The notes under the pieces are model-generated. The model made no database searches and was not told where the DNA came from. It saw nothing but the letters and a program-made list of their open reading frames with translations. The position numbers were made by a program, and so were the translations under genes. From positions 4,023,491-4,087,490 of the forward strand of contig JAJEKV010000034.1 in NCBI GenBank assembly GCA_021234155.1: 64,000 nt of DNA, written 5' to 3'. Each line of letters opens with the position of its first letter. The first letter of the stretch is position 1. Shown piece by piece: positions 51,990 through 62,729 of this stretch. The stretch is from Isoetes taiwanensis (lineage: Eukaryota; Streptophyta; Lycopodiopsida; Isoetales; Isoetaceae).

Positions 51990-52440
51990 TAGATATTATC
52001 AAACGTGACGTTGGTTTAATATACTCCACTGTTTTTCTAGGATGCACAAACTTTGCACATGCAAGTGCAATTAACATGTGCCGTCCTCATATCATTAAAA
52101 GCCTTTTTGTACATATTTGTTTGCTCATCTTTGTCACCATATATCAATGCCATGCTACTGCCACGCTAGCATCTGCATGGCAATTTATCTTCTATGTGTG
52201 GCGCCTTTGACGTGTACATGGCATCGTTGAACAATGTATATGTGCCGCTCAACGACGATGCCGTAGAGACGTCAATAATTAGCGCCCGTAAATATAAAAA
52301 CAATGTTAAGTGCCACTAAAGAGGTCACCTATATATGTTTGAACATCGTTCCTGTATATGCATGATCAGACGTCGCTATAAACGTCGATGTCAACATATA
52401 GTTTTATAGTATAAGAAGTTCAAGATCAGCATATTATGTA
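51990..52440. other. Intergenic DNA with ACGTC-rich short repeats
   Basis: ATTATCAAACGTGACGT (about 51996) repeats a segment at 43254. Downstream, GACGTC, ACGTCG and CGACGATGCC motifs recur (52245-52400), which resembles subterminal repeats of some DNA transposons, but I could not define ends. No gene seen. Confidence 0.3.
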
Positions 52441-52599
52441 ACGGAATTGTTAAGGAAATCTCCTAGGAAACATCCAAATAAAAAAGAAAATAAAAAGCAG
52501 AGTGGAGAATCTCAAAACTCATTAGGAGAAAGGCCAACCTAAACCAGTGGAATAAAATGATACATAAAATATCTTTGGGAACAATGGATAACATTGCTA

Positions 52600-54493
52600 T
52601 TAGTCGTCCTTATTTTGAGAGCTATTGTTGACCAGCAAAAGAGGGGGCCCAAGCCGAACAGAGTTTACATAGTTGACAAAAGAGTGTGACGCAAACCCAG
52701 GAATCAAAAATCCCAAAAGCCTTGTTCCGAAAGAACAACTATTTTCTCTGAATTCTTTTCCATGAATCAAACCCATAAAAAGGCTCTGAAGCAGCTCCCA
52801 CGCTGCAGTAATTCTCAAGCGCAAAAAATGCGTGGGCGAAAAATTTGGATTCGGCTCCAAAGGACGAACCTACAAATCCCATAATCAAGTTACAAACTGA
52901 AAACAGATTTTTGTTTGAGATAGCGAAAACTTGATGAATACATACCTTGAGTTGGAACCGGGAATTGAAGTAGAAACAGTTTCCAAAATGTTTGAATCCG
53001 AACATGGAATCATCGAAGGGAACTCGGGGGACAGCGTCGTTGCAATAGGTGAATCTGTAGTAACGGTTATGGCAATGGGTTAAATGGATTTCCATATACT
53101 GAGCAAATTCGCCATCGCCGACTCGGGGCTGTCCAAAGGTATAGAGGGCAGCCAATTTGCTGGTAATTTCATGCTCCTGGTTATAAAACAGCAAGGAGCT
53201 GAAAAGCACAGCCAGAGCGGCTCCCAAACTATGCCCTGTAATATATAGCTTGGCATTCGGATGCAATTTCATCAGATCTAAAATTTTATCGCTCACCACG
53301 TCGTAGCCCAGCGGCTTGTCTTCGTTGAGAATAATCGGATCCGGCAGACCCGAGCTGGGTGTTTTGGGCGCCATCGGTGAGGCCAGATCTGCTATTAATT
53401 GCGCCATTATTTTCTTCTTCATCCGAGTAAAGGTCTCCATGTCGTTCCTGTCTCCCATCCCCAATGCTTCCAGAAAACCCAAATGCACCCTTCCCATATT
53501 CGGTAGCTTGTACCATGAAAAATCTATGTCTGTGCTCCAGTCTATTGCGTTGAATGTTTCTGTCCCCCTGAATGCTACCACAATTGCTCTTGCATCATCT
53601 GGCCGATCTGTCATTATAAATACTTGGGTCGAATGCTTCTGTTGCCTCTCTGTTTCGAAATTCAGAATTACTTAACCGGGTTGTCTTACCTCAGTAGAAA
53701 ATTGAAATGAATTGAATTGATTTGACCAATTGGCCTGTGAAGCATTTACAATTTGTAGTTACTCACCATTCCAGCAGTTATAGAGATTCACGAAATGCAT
53801 CTGCAGCCATGAACAAACAATTCATTATAAGCAAATTCAATATCAGATTGGGTTGTCAATTTTTCCAAGCATATCCTTGCGCCTACCTTCCAAACTTCGG
53901 TCACTACTTTCTGAACCACAGACCAGTTCTCATACGCGAGCTTTGATGCCATAGCACAGACATCGGCTGTAAATTTCGAATTCGGACTGCACAGAGGAAA
54001 TTTCTCCTCTGCTTTCAATTTCTTCCCCTCCTTTTCCAAAACATCTTGATACAGCTCTGTTCTCCAATCAGTAAGGCCGATAATTGATATAAATTGGTCA
54101 GAATCTCTTTCCGGAAGCACCAAATCTGCAAAACCCAGAAACTGTATATGAATTTCAAACTACGCAATAAAGGCAATTAAAAAAAAAAAAAATTGTACCT
54201 GTTCTGTTTGCGAGAAATCTGAAGGCGGATTTAAGGAAACCGCCGTTGGAATTGACGGTATTTTGAAATAATTCAAAGAATTTTCCGATGTGCTTCAATG
54301 GTCTGGCGATGCTGTGAAGAAAACCGAGCATGAGAAGGGTCAATTTAGCTTCCCAGCTCAAATTCAGCCTCTGTTGGTCCCGTTTGAGCATTAAATCAAC
54401 AAGGGCGTCCCAGAAGCTCCAATCCTGAGCTACCACATATGCGGCAGACCTTGGGACGCCAGATTCCTGCGCTCTACAGCCCTCCATCTCCAT
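52600..54493 (-). CDS. OBL1: OBL1-like triacylglycerol lipase (class 3 lipase), five exons
   Basis: Minus-strand exons at 54493-54199, 54125-53887, 53800-53767 (34 nt), 53649-52946 and 52869-52600 join in frame with GT/AG borders to give 513 aa. The start MEMEGCRAQESG has a second ATG two codons on. Features in order: an N-terminal region with a hydrophobic stretch (LTLLMLGFLHSI), DLVLPERDSDQFISIIGLTD, WKMHFVNLYNCWN (exon 2/3 join), IVVAFRGTETFNAIDWSTD, the nucleophile elbow ITGHSLGAALAV, the Asp motif YCNDAVPRVPFDD and a C-terminal SHSFVNYVNSVRLG that likely supplies His. Plant OBL lipases hydrolyse storage and diacyl lipids at oil bodies. The length fits the family, and no stops or shifts are present. 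Confidence 0.92.
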
Positions 54494-54539
54494 TACGGCT
54501 TAACACAGGTCTGCAAGAGCTTTTTATAACATTGAATTT

Positions 54540-57145
54540 TGTTGGTTTTTTTTTTTTTTTTTTTTCCGGCGCTGAATCCGGCAGAAAAACAAACCTATGT
54601 GATACTTATACCTTTCACGGAATTGATATTTCCTTTTTTTTCATCTTGCAACAGAAATTCGATCTCTCTTTCCTTCCATTATACTATACTAGGGAGGAGA
54701 ATTTTAATTTTAATTTGCCTTTGAATGTGATGTGGAATGGAAAGGGCCCCTTGACATAAAGAACAGTTAGGTGCTGTTCTGCCCTCTCGTCCAACCCTAT
54801 GCCACCACGTGTAATGGACCTAGGATTTTGAGGTACATTGTGGAATTATTTTATTAAAGGATGCAAAGGAATAATAATTGAAATATTATGCATGCAGAGT
54901 ATATATATCATATATGTAGAGATTATACGGATAAATATACTAGTGATTAATAATAAATACAAGTACAGCGTGAAGCATTTGGAAGGCGATAGATTGCAAA
55001 TAATTGTTTGAAGGAGGCGGTGTGAGCAATACTTTGGGAGCTGTTGGAGTGCGAGAGGGAGCAAAGCGGGATTCCGTGGGGATCAAGACTTACACCGGGT
55101 TTTCTAGTGTAGCATTTCGTGCTTGCTTAAATTTGTGGTTATGTATCTAGCCCGGAATAGAATTGGATTGTATGAGCATGGTTGTTAACATGAATGCACC
55201 CAAGCATGAATAGTGATTCTTTAATAATGAAATAATTGGGTTTGCATGGTCGCAAATGGAACTGAATATTTTTCCGAAATAGTAAGAGGTGTGAAAATAA
55301 TCCGTGATAGAGGAAGCCGGGATGGGTTAGATTGGTTAGGATGTCTCAAGAATGGGTTAAAATTAAGTGATGAAGCCGGAACTAGCAAAGACAATGGAAT
55401 TTCTCTTGCATGCAAAGCAGTGAGCCCGTCGATGATCTTGTTGAATGGAAATGTCTCGAAAAGTATGGGAATCGCCTAAATGGGCGATTTAGGCCTTAAG
55501 AAGGCGAAATGGAGAAAGAATGCAAAATTAGGAGGATTGAAGCAAGAACTTGGTCGTGGATAACATGATTCGATGGCGAGAACCGATCAAACCTCCCCGA
55601 ATCGCTACCGCAAGTAGGCCGAAATGATCCAAGAGGCCTTGAGAAGGCAAAATCGGGATGTTTTATGGGCTTCCCATGATGATTTGAGGGCTCGAGGCCG
55701 ATCCGGCCAACACGTGAGATCCGAGAGTCGTTTCAAAACGCCGCGTTAGGTTAAGGAAAAAAAACAAACAAAAATGTTAATAGTTAGTTTTTGGTAGGCT
55801 AAGATAATAATAAAGTGAGGTTAATAATTTAAGCTAAGGTTATAGGATAATTTAATATGGCAAGGGTTAGCTGGAACCATGAGTTGGGTGAGGAATTTAT
55901 TTGAGATTGAGGCCTAAGTAAGGAGGGACTATGCTAATGGTTATAAGTTATTATGACATGAGTAGCCTAACAAGCTAGCTAGTTATCATTTAAAAACCTT
56001 TGGAATTAGTTAATATAAAGAGGGGTAAAATACCAAGCACATGTGTTGTGTATGGAGGGAATTGGTAAGGGAAGTATAACGATAGTTAATGTTATAGATT
56101 AAACCATTATTATAGTCTTAAATATAGCTAGTGACCTTGTTGTTAGTGAATCTTTGAAAGATGTAGACGTTTGGTTTTAATTTAGTAGTGATGGTTGCAT
56201 TTGCATTATTAAGGCTATGGTTGGACTTTTCTTGCTACGTAAAGTGTGTCTTATGGAATGTAATTGACGTTGAGCTTGTTAAGGCATGTGTTACGATGTT
56301 AATGAATTGTAAGAATTTATCTATGGTGTAATTCTTTGATATAGACCTCTGGGGCCGGAGTCTAGGTGCGATGGTCTAGACTCACGGTTTTTGCACAGTG
56401 CTATGTAAATGCTATTATTGGAACATCGGGCGTTGGTACCATATGGTACAACGTCATGCACAGTTAAGTGGTCCTCCAATGCTGGACGCAGCGTGGATGG
56501 GTGTGTACACACGTGGTTACCCCGCCTCTATGTCACTGGCCTGATCAGCCGAGTTGACCTTGCTCAGACCCAGAGGAATATTGGTTGCAATGTTGATGCT
56601 TTGGTTGCTTGGCTTTTGTATATGTGGTTTTTAATGTTGGAATCAAGTTGCAATGGCTATGCTTGGTATAATTATGCATTGTGCTTGTTGGACTAATAAC
56701 TTAAATTGCAGGGGCGAGGTTATGGTAAGGCTACGTTATTGTTCTAAGTTAATGCTTTGTGATTATTAATGCTAGATGTGACCTAGATCCCCGATCCCCA
56801 CTTAGTCCGTGTGACTAACCCCGTGGTTAATGGTGTAAGCAGAAGTGCAAGACGCTCCAGAGAGTAGCCAAGCTTCAGAAAAGCGGGGGTAGATGCGTGT
56901 GGATTGCTGTTCAATTAACTTGACTATTATTGTTATTATATATGGGATTGAAGTTAACATTATTTAAGCTGGGTGTTGTGTGAAGTTGCTGAGTAATGGC
57001 AAGTATAATTTTATTTGGGGACCTTAGAGCATGTATAAAGATTAAATTCTTTTACCTAAGTATGCATGTATCAATTCTTGAGTTCCTAAGGTTAGGTAGA
57101 TCCAACGAGGGGACATTCATTTCCATGGAAGTACAGTAACAAAAT
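54540..57145. other. Unrecognised DNA
   Basis: Poly(T) at about 54545-54565. GCAGAACAGCACCTAACTGT occurs inverted at about 54763-54782 and direct at 57203-57222. Open frames at 55246-55479 and 56409-56696 lack domains. The stretch 56330-56900 has the look of LTR-type non-coding DNA, but I could not find paired ends. Confidence 0.45.
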
Positions 57146-57232
57146 TACTCATTGTTTTTTGTGGTGATTCTCTGCTCCAGCCGTCGGATGGCTGACACGT
57201 GGCACAGAACAGCACCTAACTGTCCTCCACGT

Positions 57233-57342
57233 TATAGGGAAGCCCATTTAGTGGGCTTTCCTGCTATGTCAACAAGGTTCCGCGCTGCCGCGTGTCGCCC
57301 TATTTCCATAGCAGGAAAGCCCACTAAATGGGCTTTCCTATA
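57233..57342. repeat. Near-perfect hairpin 1 (36-bp arms)
   Basis: 57233-57268 and 57307-57342 pair with a single mismatch. Each arm itself contains AAGCCCATTTAGTGGGCTT. The 38-nt loop is TCAACAAGGTTCCGCGCTGC plus CGCGTGTCGCCCTATTTC. Confidence 0.93.
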
Positions 57343-57378
57343 TACAGAATGTTAAGTAACCTGCTTCCATGTAACAAA

Positions 57379-57475
57379 AATGACAATTTTGTTGACATTC
57401 TCATGTGTCAGCCATGCCTCCGCGCTCCGCGCGTCGGCATGGCTTCCACATGAGAATGTCAACAAAATTGTCATT
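57379..57475. repeat. Perfect hairpin 2 (29-bp arms plus inner 8 bp)
   Basis: 57379-57407 and 57447-57475 pair perfectly. GCCATGCC (57411-57418) and GGCATGGC (57436-57443) extend the stem inside. The loop TCCGCGCTCCGCGCGTC resembles that of hairpin 1, while the arms do not. Confidence 0.95.
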
Positions 57476-57506
57476 CTTGTATACCTAAAGAAAATCCGAT
57501 CGTATG

Positions 57507-57546
57507 ACCTGCAGAATCCGATGAAGTGCTTTCGGATTCTACAGGT
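57507..57546. repeat. Hairpin 3 (15-bp arms) and a separate arm copy
   Basis: ACCTGCAGAATCCGA (57507-57521) pairs with TCGGATTCTACAGGT (57532-57546), one mismatch. The right arm recurs exactly at 57608-57622. Confidence 0.85.
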
Positions 57547-57651
57547 CTGGGGGCTGGTAAGATTGCCTAACCTCTTTCCATTACATGACGTCACGATAAG
57601 AGCTTCGTCGGATTCTACAGGTTTTTAAAGGTCAGTTGCCATTCTGCATAA

Positions 57652-57790
57652 GGGTACGTTCCCATGCTGCTGCCTGACTTCAAATTATTGCTAAAGTTGA
57701 CTTCGAGTTTTCAGAAATGATGGAGGATTTTTGAAAGCTGCGGTTGACATCTTTGAATTTCGAAATCCGGTTACCAATGGGAACGTAGCC
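57652..57790. mobile_element. Tourist-like MITE, 139 bp, TAA TSD
   Basis: Inverted ends GGGTACGTTCCCAT (57652-57665) and ATGGGAACGTAGCC (57777-57790), one mismatch, flanked by TAA on both sides (57649-57651, 57791-57793). A 3-bp TAA duplication suits PIF/Harbinger-type elements. No coding sequence. Confidence 0.75.
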
Positions 57791-58029
57791 TAAGAATGGT
57801 TGAAGAAATTTGCCTGAAGGCAGACCAACTTACCTTGATGTTTTACAAGAGGAGGAATCCTTCCTCATATGCCACTATGGGGGATTTTACGTGCACCACC
57901 ATCATCAAGATAGTGCCCCGTTTTACCTAGAAAAAACAGGAAAAGGTGATGATAGTCGCCAATAATGACAAGCCTTTTTTCGTAGATGACTCTCCTCAAT
58001 GGCACATGTAAATCGCCTCTAGGGATTCA

Positions 58030-58176
58030 CTACTAGAGAGAAAAATTTTAATTTGTCCTTCTAATGTCTTACAAGAGGAGGGATGGTCATATGTCCCTAT
58101 GGGATGCATTATTAGAGAGGAGAATTTTAACCTGCCCTCTTCATGTCTTACAAGAGGGATGGTCATATGTTCGTAG
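58030..58176. repeat. Tandem duplication, unit about 75 bp
   Basis: Two units of TAGAGAG(A/G)AAAATTTTAAYYTG, ATGTCTTACAAGAGG and GGATGGTCATATGT. A weaker third unit is at about 57838-57880. Confidence 0.6.
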
Positions 58177-58349
58177 TATGGCCGGACTTAAAAAGTACTA
58201 TGTCGCCTCATTAGTGGTTCGTGCATGTTGGCACCCTTGTTATAATGACAGCAAATACGCATGCAAGCTCCACAACTCTTATATTTTTTAAAATGGGCCT
58301 CAAGTGTCACACGTTATTGTCTACAATTCGATGATTGAAGAGAACATCG

Positions 58350-58560
58350 ATGTGGAATACTTGCATAAAGATGACTACATCATACATCAATTGTTGATGA
58401 CTGCACTACATAATTGACCATAAGCGCCAAACATGGTTGCATGGTGACTTTCTTTCTCAAGAATATTGAACACTAAGTGGGTTTGAAAATGACACTCCTA
58501 TGGTACGAAATGACTTTATGAACGACCTCATGGCACGAAACAGACTATTGGCTAGATTTT
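58350..58560 (+). repeat. Dispersed repeat, inverted relative to 42468-42655
   Basis: See the matching blocks at 42468-42655. This copy has short extra segments (for example ATCATACATCAAT and GGTACGA), so it is slightly longer. Confidence 0.8.
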
Positions 58561-58821
58561 TATTGTCTTTTGACGTTTTAAAAGGCTTGCTTTTTATGAG
58601 TACAAGGTTTGCTACAATTATAGCCTATCCACGTAGCTTGACACAAGTTCTTAATTAGAAATCTTAAGGAAAAGTTTTGGTCAAAAACTTTAGTTATCTT
58701 TCCTGAATTGTGGACTCATGGACTCAGTCGAATTGTTTTATATGCGTTGCATAGTAAGATGTCGACTTCCATTTCTATGAGATCAAAGCAGTGAAACAGA
58801 AGGTTGAATGGGCAGAAAATA

Positions 58822-59010
58822 CTTTATGATGTATGTATATATATGTATATTTGTACAACTTGTCAGCAGTCTTATTGCTGCCACGATTTTTCCCTCAAAA
58901 ACCCTTCGGGGCAGGGGTTTTTGAAGCAATACGCCTGCTCCGCTCTTGTATTGGGTCCCATCGGCTGATTGGCCTCAGTGAACGATAAAAATCATTCAAT
59001 TCAATCACAA
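58822..59010 (+). repeat. LINE 3' tail, copy D
   Basis: GTATATTTGTACAACTTGTC, GCTGCCACGATTTTTCCCTC, the hairpin CAAAAACCC-TTCGGGGCAG-GGGTTTTTG (9-bp stem), TTGGGTCCCATCGGCTGATT and GAACGATAAAAATC, then ATTCA-type repeats. It is a strongly 5'-truncated LINE insertion. Confidence 0.85.
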
Positions 59011-59360
59011 GGCATCCAAAATTAAAACTCTACATGGTTTTTCCCATGGTTATAACTATAAAACCATTCTACAAAACCAATGCATGTTTGTGGGTTGATA
59101 TCATTAAAAACCATATGTGGCTAAACTAATGGGTTCTTTTGTGAGGTTTTTTAGGATGGTTAGATGGATGGGCTTCTTTGTAGAGTTTGTTAAAGTGGTT
59201 TTGCATATTGATAAATAAATGTGGGATATTATACCATTTTAAGTGTATGGTTTGTCCATGTGGTATAACATGAAGGTTGTGGATGTGATTTAATATGGTG
59301 TTCATTCATGTGATTCTATAATGTGGTTCATTATTGTGGTAAACTGACATGACTAAATGT

Positions 59361-59480
59361 CCTTGGTTCGGGAAATACCGAGGTTTAAGCCCATGTATCC
59401 GACAAACCTTGGTTCGGGAAATACCGAGGTTTAAGCCCATGCATCCGACAAATTTTCTAAATTCACATGTAGAAGAAAAA
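59361..59480 (+). repeat. Partial relative of the 31.8-kb MITE with duplicated end
   Basis: CCTTGGTTCGGGAAATACCG plus AGGTTTAAGCCCATG and ATCCGACAAA occur twice in tandem (59361-59405 and 59407-59451). TTTTCTAAATTCACATGTAG follows, matching 31871-31890. The opposite inverted end was not found. Confidence 0.75.
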
Positions 59481-59702
59481 GTAGATGGAAGTGGGCCCGT
59501 CCAATTTTTGATGTTATAGGAAATTTGAAGGGGACAAAAAATGTTGCCGTAAAAGTCTCTTGCCCCCTTTTTGTTTCCCGGATTCCTCGCGAGATATCAT
59601 TTTAGCCCTTCCTTTAGGGTAGGTTTTTTAGAGGGGGAAAAAACGTAGGGAAAAAAGTTTTCTTCTTTAGGTTTAGGTTTAGGTAGCGGAAGGAGGAAAG
59701 GA

Positions 59703-62083
59703 ATGGCAGCAGCAAGTGGTGGCGGCGGCTCAGCAGAGAGGAGAAGAGTTAGGCGCTTCACTATCCCATCTCCGGCCGATTTCGGCGAAGCAACGTTTGC
59801 ATCAAGAACAAGAAGCATTGAGAGCAAGCGACGGGCAGGGTAAGGCAGAATTTTTTTTGCTGCAGGCATAAGCATTAGCAGCCTATTCGAATCCAGGGAT
59901 GGATATTAATATGGTTGCTCAAGTTTTATGGAGGGCGGCTCTGCTAGATGCGGATCCTTGGAGCCATTTTGCATGCCAGCATTCTATAAAAGCATCATCT
60001 AGCTTGCATTTTGTGCTGCTAGCTAGCTGTTGTTTTTACAGAGTGCTGGCATGCTTTCACTTTAGCAAAACCGTGACACATTTTTGCATAGGCAGACCCT
60101 TCTGTGGCAGCGAAAACCTCAGGTAGCTGCGTTTCTTTCTGTTCCATTTTAGTTTAAATGGTAGTACATTTGTTATCTAAGCATTTCTTGTTTGATACAG
60201 CAGTAACAACTAATGGAGTTTAAGTGTAATGGATTTGAAAAGATTGTGAGTCAATATGTTTCTAGAATATCAATTTGGCTTAAAATTTTCTATTAATAGG
60301 CATAAAGAACGAAAATAAGGTTAATGAATGAGATTTAAATATTCTGAATCTGAAGATATGGGGTTATAACTGGAAATATGAGCTTAGCAAGATAAAAGAA
60401 TCTTGTTAACTGTTGGATATATTAAGAATAAAAGATAATCTTCTTAACTGTTGGATATATTTATGCTAAGGTGCTAAGCCTAAACATGGATATATTTATG
60501 CTAAGGTACTGCTGCATTTCTTTCTGTTCCATTTTAGTTTAAATGGCAGTACATTTGTTATCCAAGCTTTTCTTGTTTGATACAGCAGTAACAACTAATG
60601 GAGTTAAGTGTAATAGATTTGAAAAGATTGAGTAAGGTTAGGAGTTAATATGTTTCTAGAATATCAATTTGGCTTAAAATTTTCTGTTAATAGACATGGA
60701 GAACGAAAATAAGGTTACATGAATGAGATTTAAATATTCTGAATCTGATATGGGGTTATAAATGGAAATATGAGCTTAGCAATGTAGTTGCTGTAAACAG
60801 TGGGAATAAGGCTTTATATTTTCATATAATCATTTGCTGCTTGCTTGTTTGTCCTATAATTATTTTGCTTTAGATGGCATTGTGCAGGTGCTAGAGCTAG
60901 ACTGAGCATGTTTTGGTGATCGAAATGTGTATTGCATTGTAATCAAAGATCATTTCATTTCATTATTTTGCATGAACCAGCTATGTTATTGTAAGAGTAA
61001 TTATGGTAAGCAGTTTGCTGCTAAAAATAGTTCATACTTTTTACAGCCTATATTGTACCCAATTGCAGCCTGTTCTACTAGCATTGTTCCTATTATTTAA
61101 ATTCATTCTAAGAAATGGTGGTTATATCCCACAGGAAATTGTCAATGGCTCCTCGAGGTAAAGGACGAAAAATGGTTCAAGGACAAACATCGATCTTGCA
61201 AATGGTTGGATTTGCAAGGGAGAATGAGGCTTCTATTGAGGCTTCTATTGCTGGAGTAAGTAATTCAAATGTTTCAGATGTTGCCGACATCATGGCTGCT
61301 CATAGTCAAGAACTCAATGCTGAGCATGAGCGGATTGTAGATGCTAGAAAAAGTTGGAAGGAGAAATGGTTAGATGACTATGATTGGCTGCGCTTCAACC
61401 ATGACAAAGGTAAAGTACATTGCATTTATTGCAAGGAGGATAAAAAATGTAAAAGTCCATTTGGGTTAGAAGGTGCCATGAATTTAAGGACATCAGCTTT
61501 CAAAGAGCACGCTGAAAGTGCACAGCATAAACATGCAGTATGGTTAGCTACAAGTGGAAAAGATTCTTTGCATAAAGTGGAGAAGAAGAAAAATGAATAT
61601 GTTGACAAAGAAGTTCTTACGCTTTTTAAATGTGCCTATTTTATAGGCAAGGAAGACCTTGCATATAGAAAATTCTGTCCGTTGTTACAACTTCTTAGAG
61701 AATGTGGATCTGCAGCGCCAAATTTGTATAATGATGACAAAGCTTGCAGTTATTTTCTGAAATGCATCAGCAAGTCTATAGTGGAGAATGTGTTTGAGAA
61801 AATCAGAAACAGCCCTTGGTTTGGCATAATGGTTGATGAATCAACCGATGTTAGTGTGGTGCAACATTTAATACTTTATGCCACTTATTTGGATGATTTT
61901 CAGCATAAAAAATCATTCATAGGTTTGGTGTCATTGGATGCAGGGGATGCAAGTACAATTACCAAAGCTATAGTGGAGAAGCTTGTAGTGCAAGGCAAAC
62001 TAGACTTGACAAGGATGATTGCCTTTGGATCAGATGGTGCTTCAGTTATGGTTGGGTGCCGGACAGGTGTAGCAACTAGCTAA
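59703..62083 (+). CDS. hAT/ZNF862-like transposase-derived gene, two-exon model
   Basis: Exon 1 (59703-59839) encodes MAAASGGGGSAERRRVRRFT to ESKRRAG and ends at GTAAGG. Exon 2 starts after CCCACAG at 61135 and continues in the same frame (KLSMAPRGKGRKM). Exon 2 holds a BED/TTF-like zinc finger (WLRFNHDKGKVHCIYCKEDK, HAESAQHKHA), then the N-terminal half of the hAT catalytic region: WFGIMVDESTDVSVVQHLI and IAFGSDGASVMVGCRTGV, with DESTD and GSDGAS holding catalytic Asp residues. It stops at 62083. Homologous sequence continues downstream in broken frames. ATG 61145 is an alternative start without splicing. It is either a hAT transposon gene or a domesticated derivative, now truncated. Confidence 0.65.
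60129..60790. repeat. Tandem duplication inside the hAT-gene intron
   Basis: 60129-60393 and 60507-60785 are about 90% similar: TTTCTTTCTGTTCCATTTTA, TTGATACAGCAGTAACAACT, TATGTTTCTAGAATATCAAT, GAGATTTAAATATTCTGAAT, TATGGGGTTATAA and ATATGAGCTTAGCAA. The 113-bp spacer carries smaller repeats (GGATATATTTATGCTAAGG). Confidence 0.85.
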
Positions 62084-62729
62084 AAGACTATAATCCTTTT
62101 ATGACATCCATACATTGTGTTGCCCATAGAACTAATTTGTGTGTAGAATCTGAGCCAAACGTGCCAAGTTGCAAGCACATATGTGAGAAGGTTGATAAGT
62201 CTGGTTAATGGGGCAGCAAGCTATTATTCCCGGGTAGCTTAAGAGGAGGGTTATTGAAGGCACTTGAAGAGGAACTTGCTTATTCTCGCTGCGGCTTGAA
62301 CATATTTCAGCAACAAGGTGGTTGAGTAGACACCATGCAATTGACAAGTTATGCGAAGTGTATGAGCCTGTGATGATGGTATTCAAAGAAAATACTGCTG
62401 CTCTTTATGATGAATTAAGGGAGTTTAAGATTATCTACATTTTGCATTTTTTGGCTGATATTTTGATGCACTTGACCACTTTGAGTTGTGATTTTCAGAA
62501 AGATTGGGTGGATGTCACTTCAATAGCAGGACTTGTGGGCCATACAAAGCATCAAATTGAGGTAGAGTTTCTAACTGAAATGTTGTATTTGAATAGTGGT
62601 CTAAAGGATAGCAAAGGATATCCTATAATTCCTGATTTTGGCTGCCCAAATGGAAAGCTTGCTGCACTTAGAGGGGCCTTCAGATCTAGGGTTCGCAGAT
62701 GGCTTTGGAGACTTAGGGTTCCAAAATGA
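62084..62729 (+). pseudogene. hAT transposase remainder (broken), lacking the dimerisation domain
   Basis: After the stop, other frames read KDYNPFMTSIHCVAHRTNLC, LVNGAASYYSR and then, from about 62322, LSRHHAIDKLCEVYEPVMMV, FADILMHLTTLSCDFQKDWVD-like text (actual start LADILMHL) and VEFLTEMLYLNSGLKDSKGY. This is the usual continuation of ZNF862-like hAT transposases. It stops at 62729 and I find no C-terminal hATC domain, so the 3' part is missing. Confidence 0.75.

Noticed and set aside
55246-55479. 77-codon ORF MVANGTEYFSEIV...
   Set aside because: No domain and flanked by non-coding DNA resembling an LTR; kept only as part of an unassigned region.
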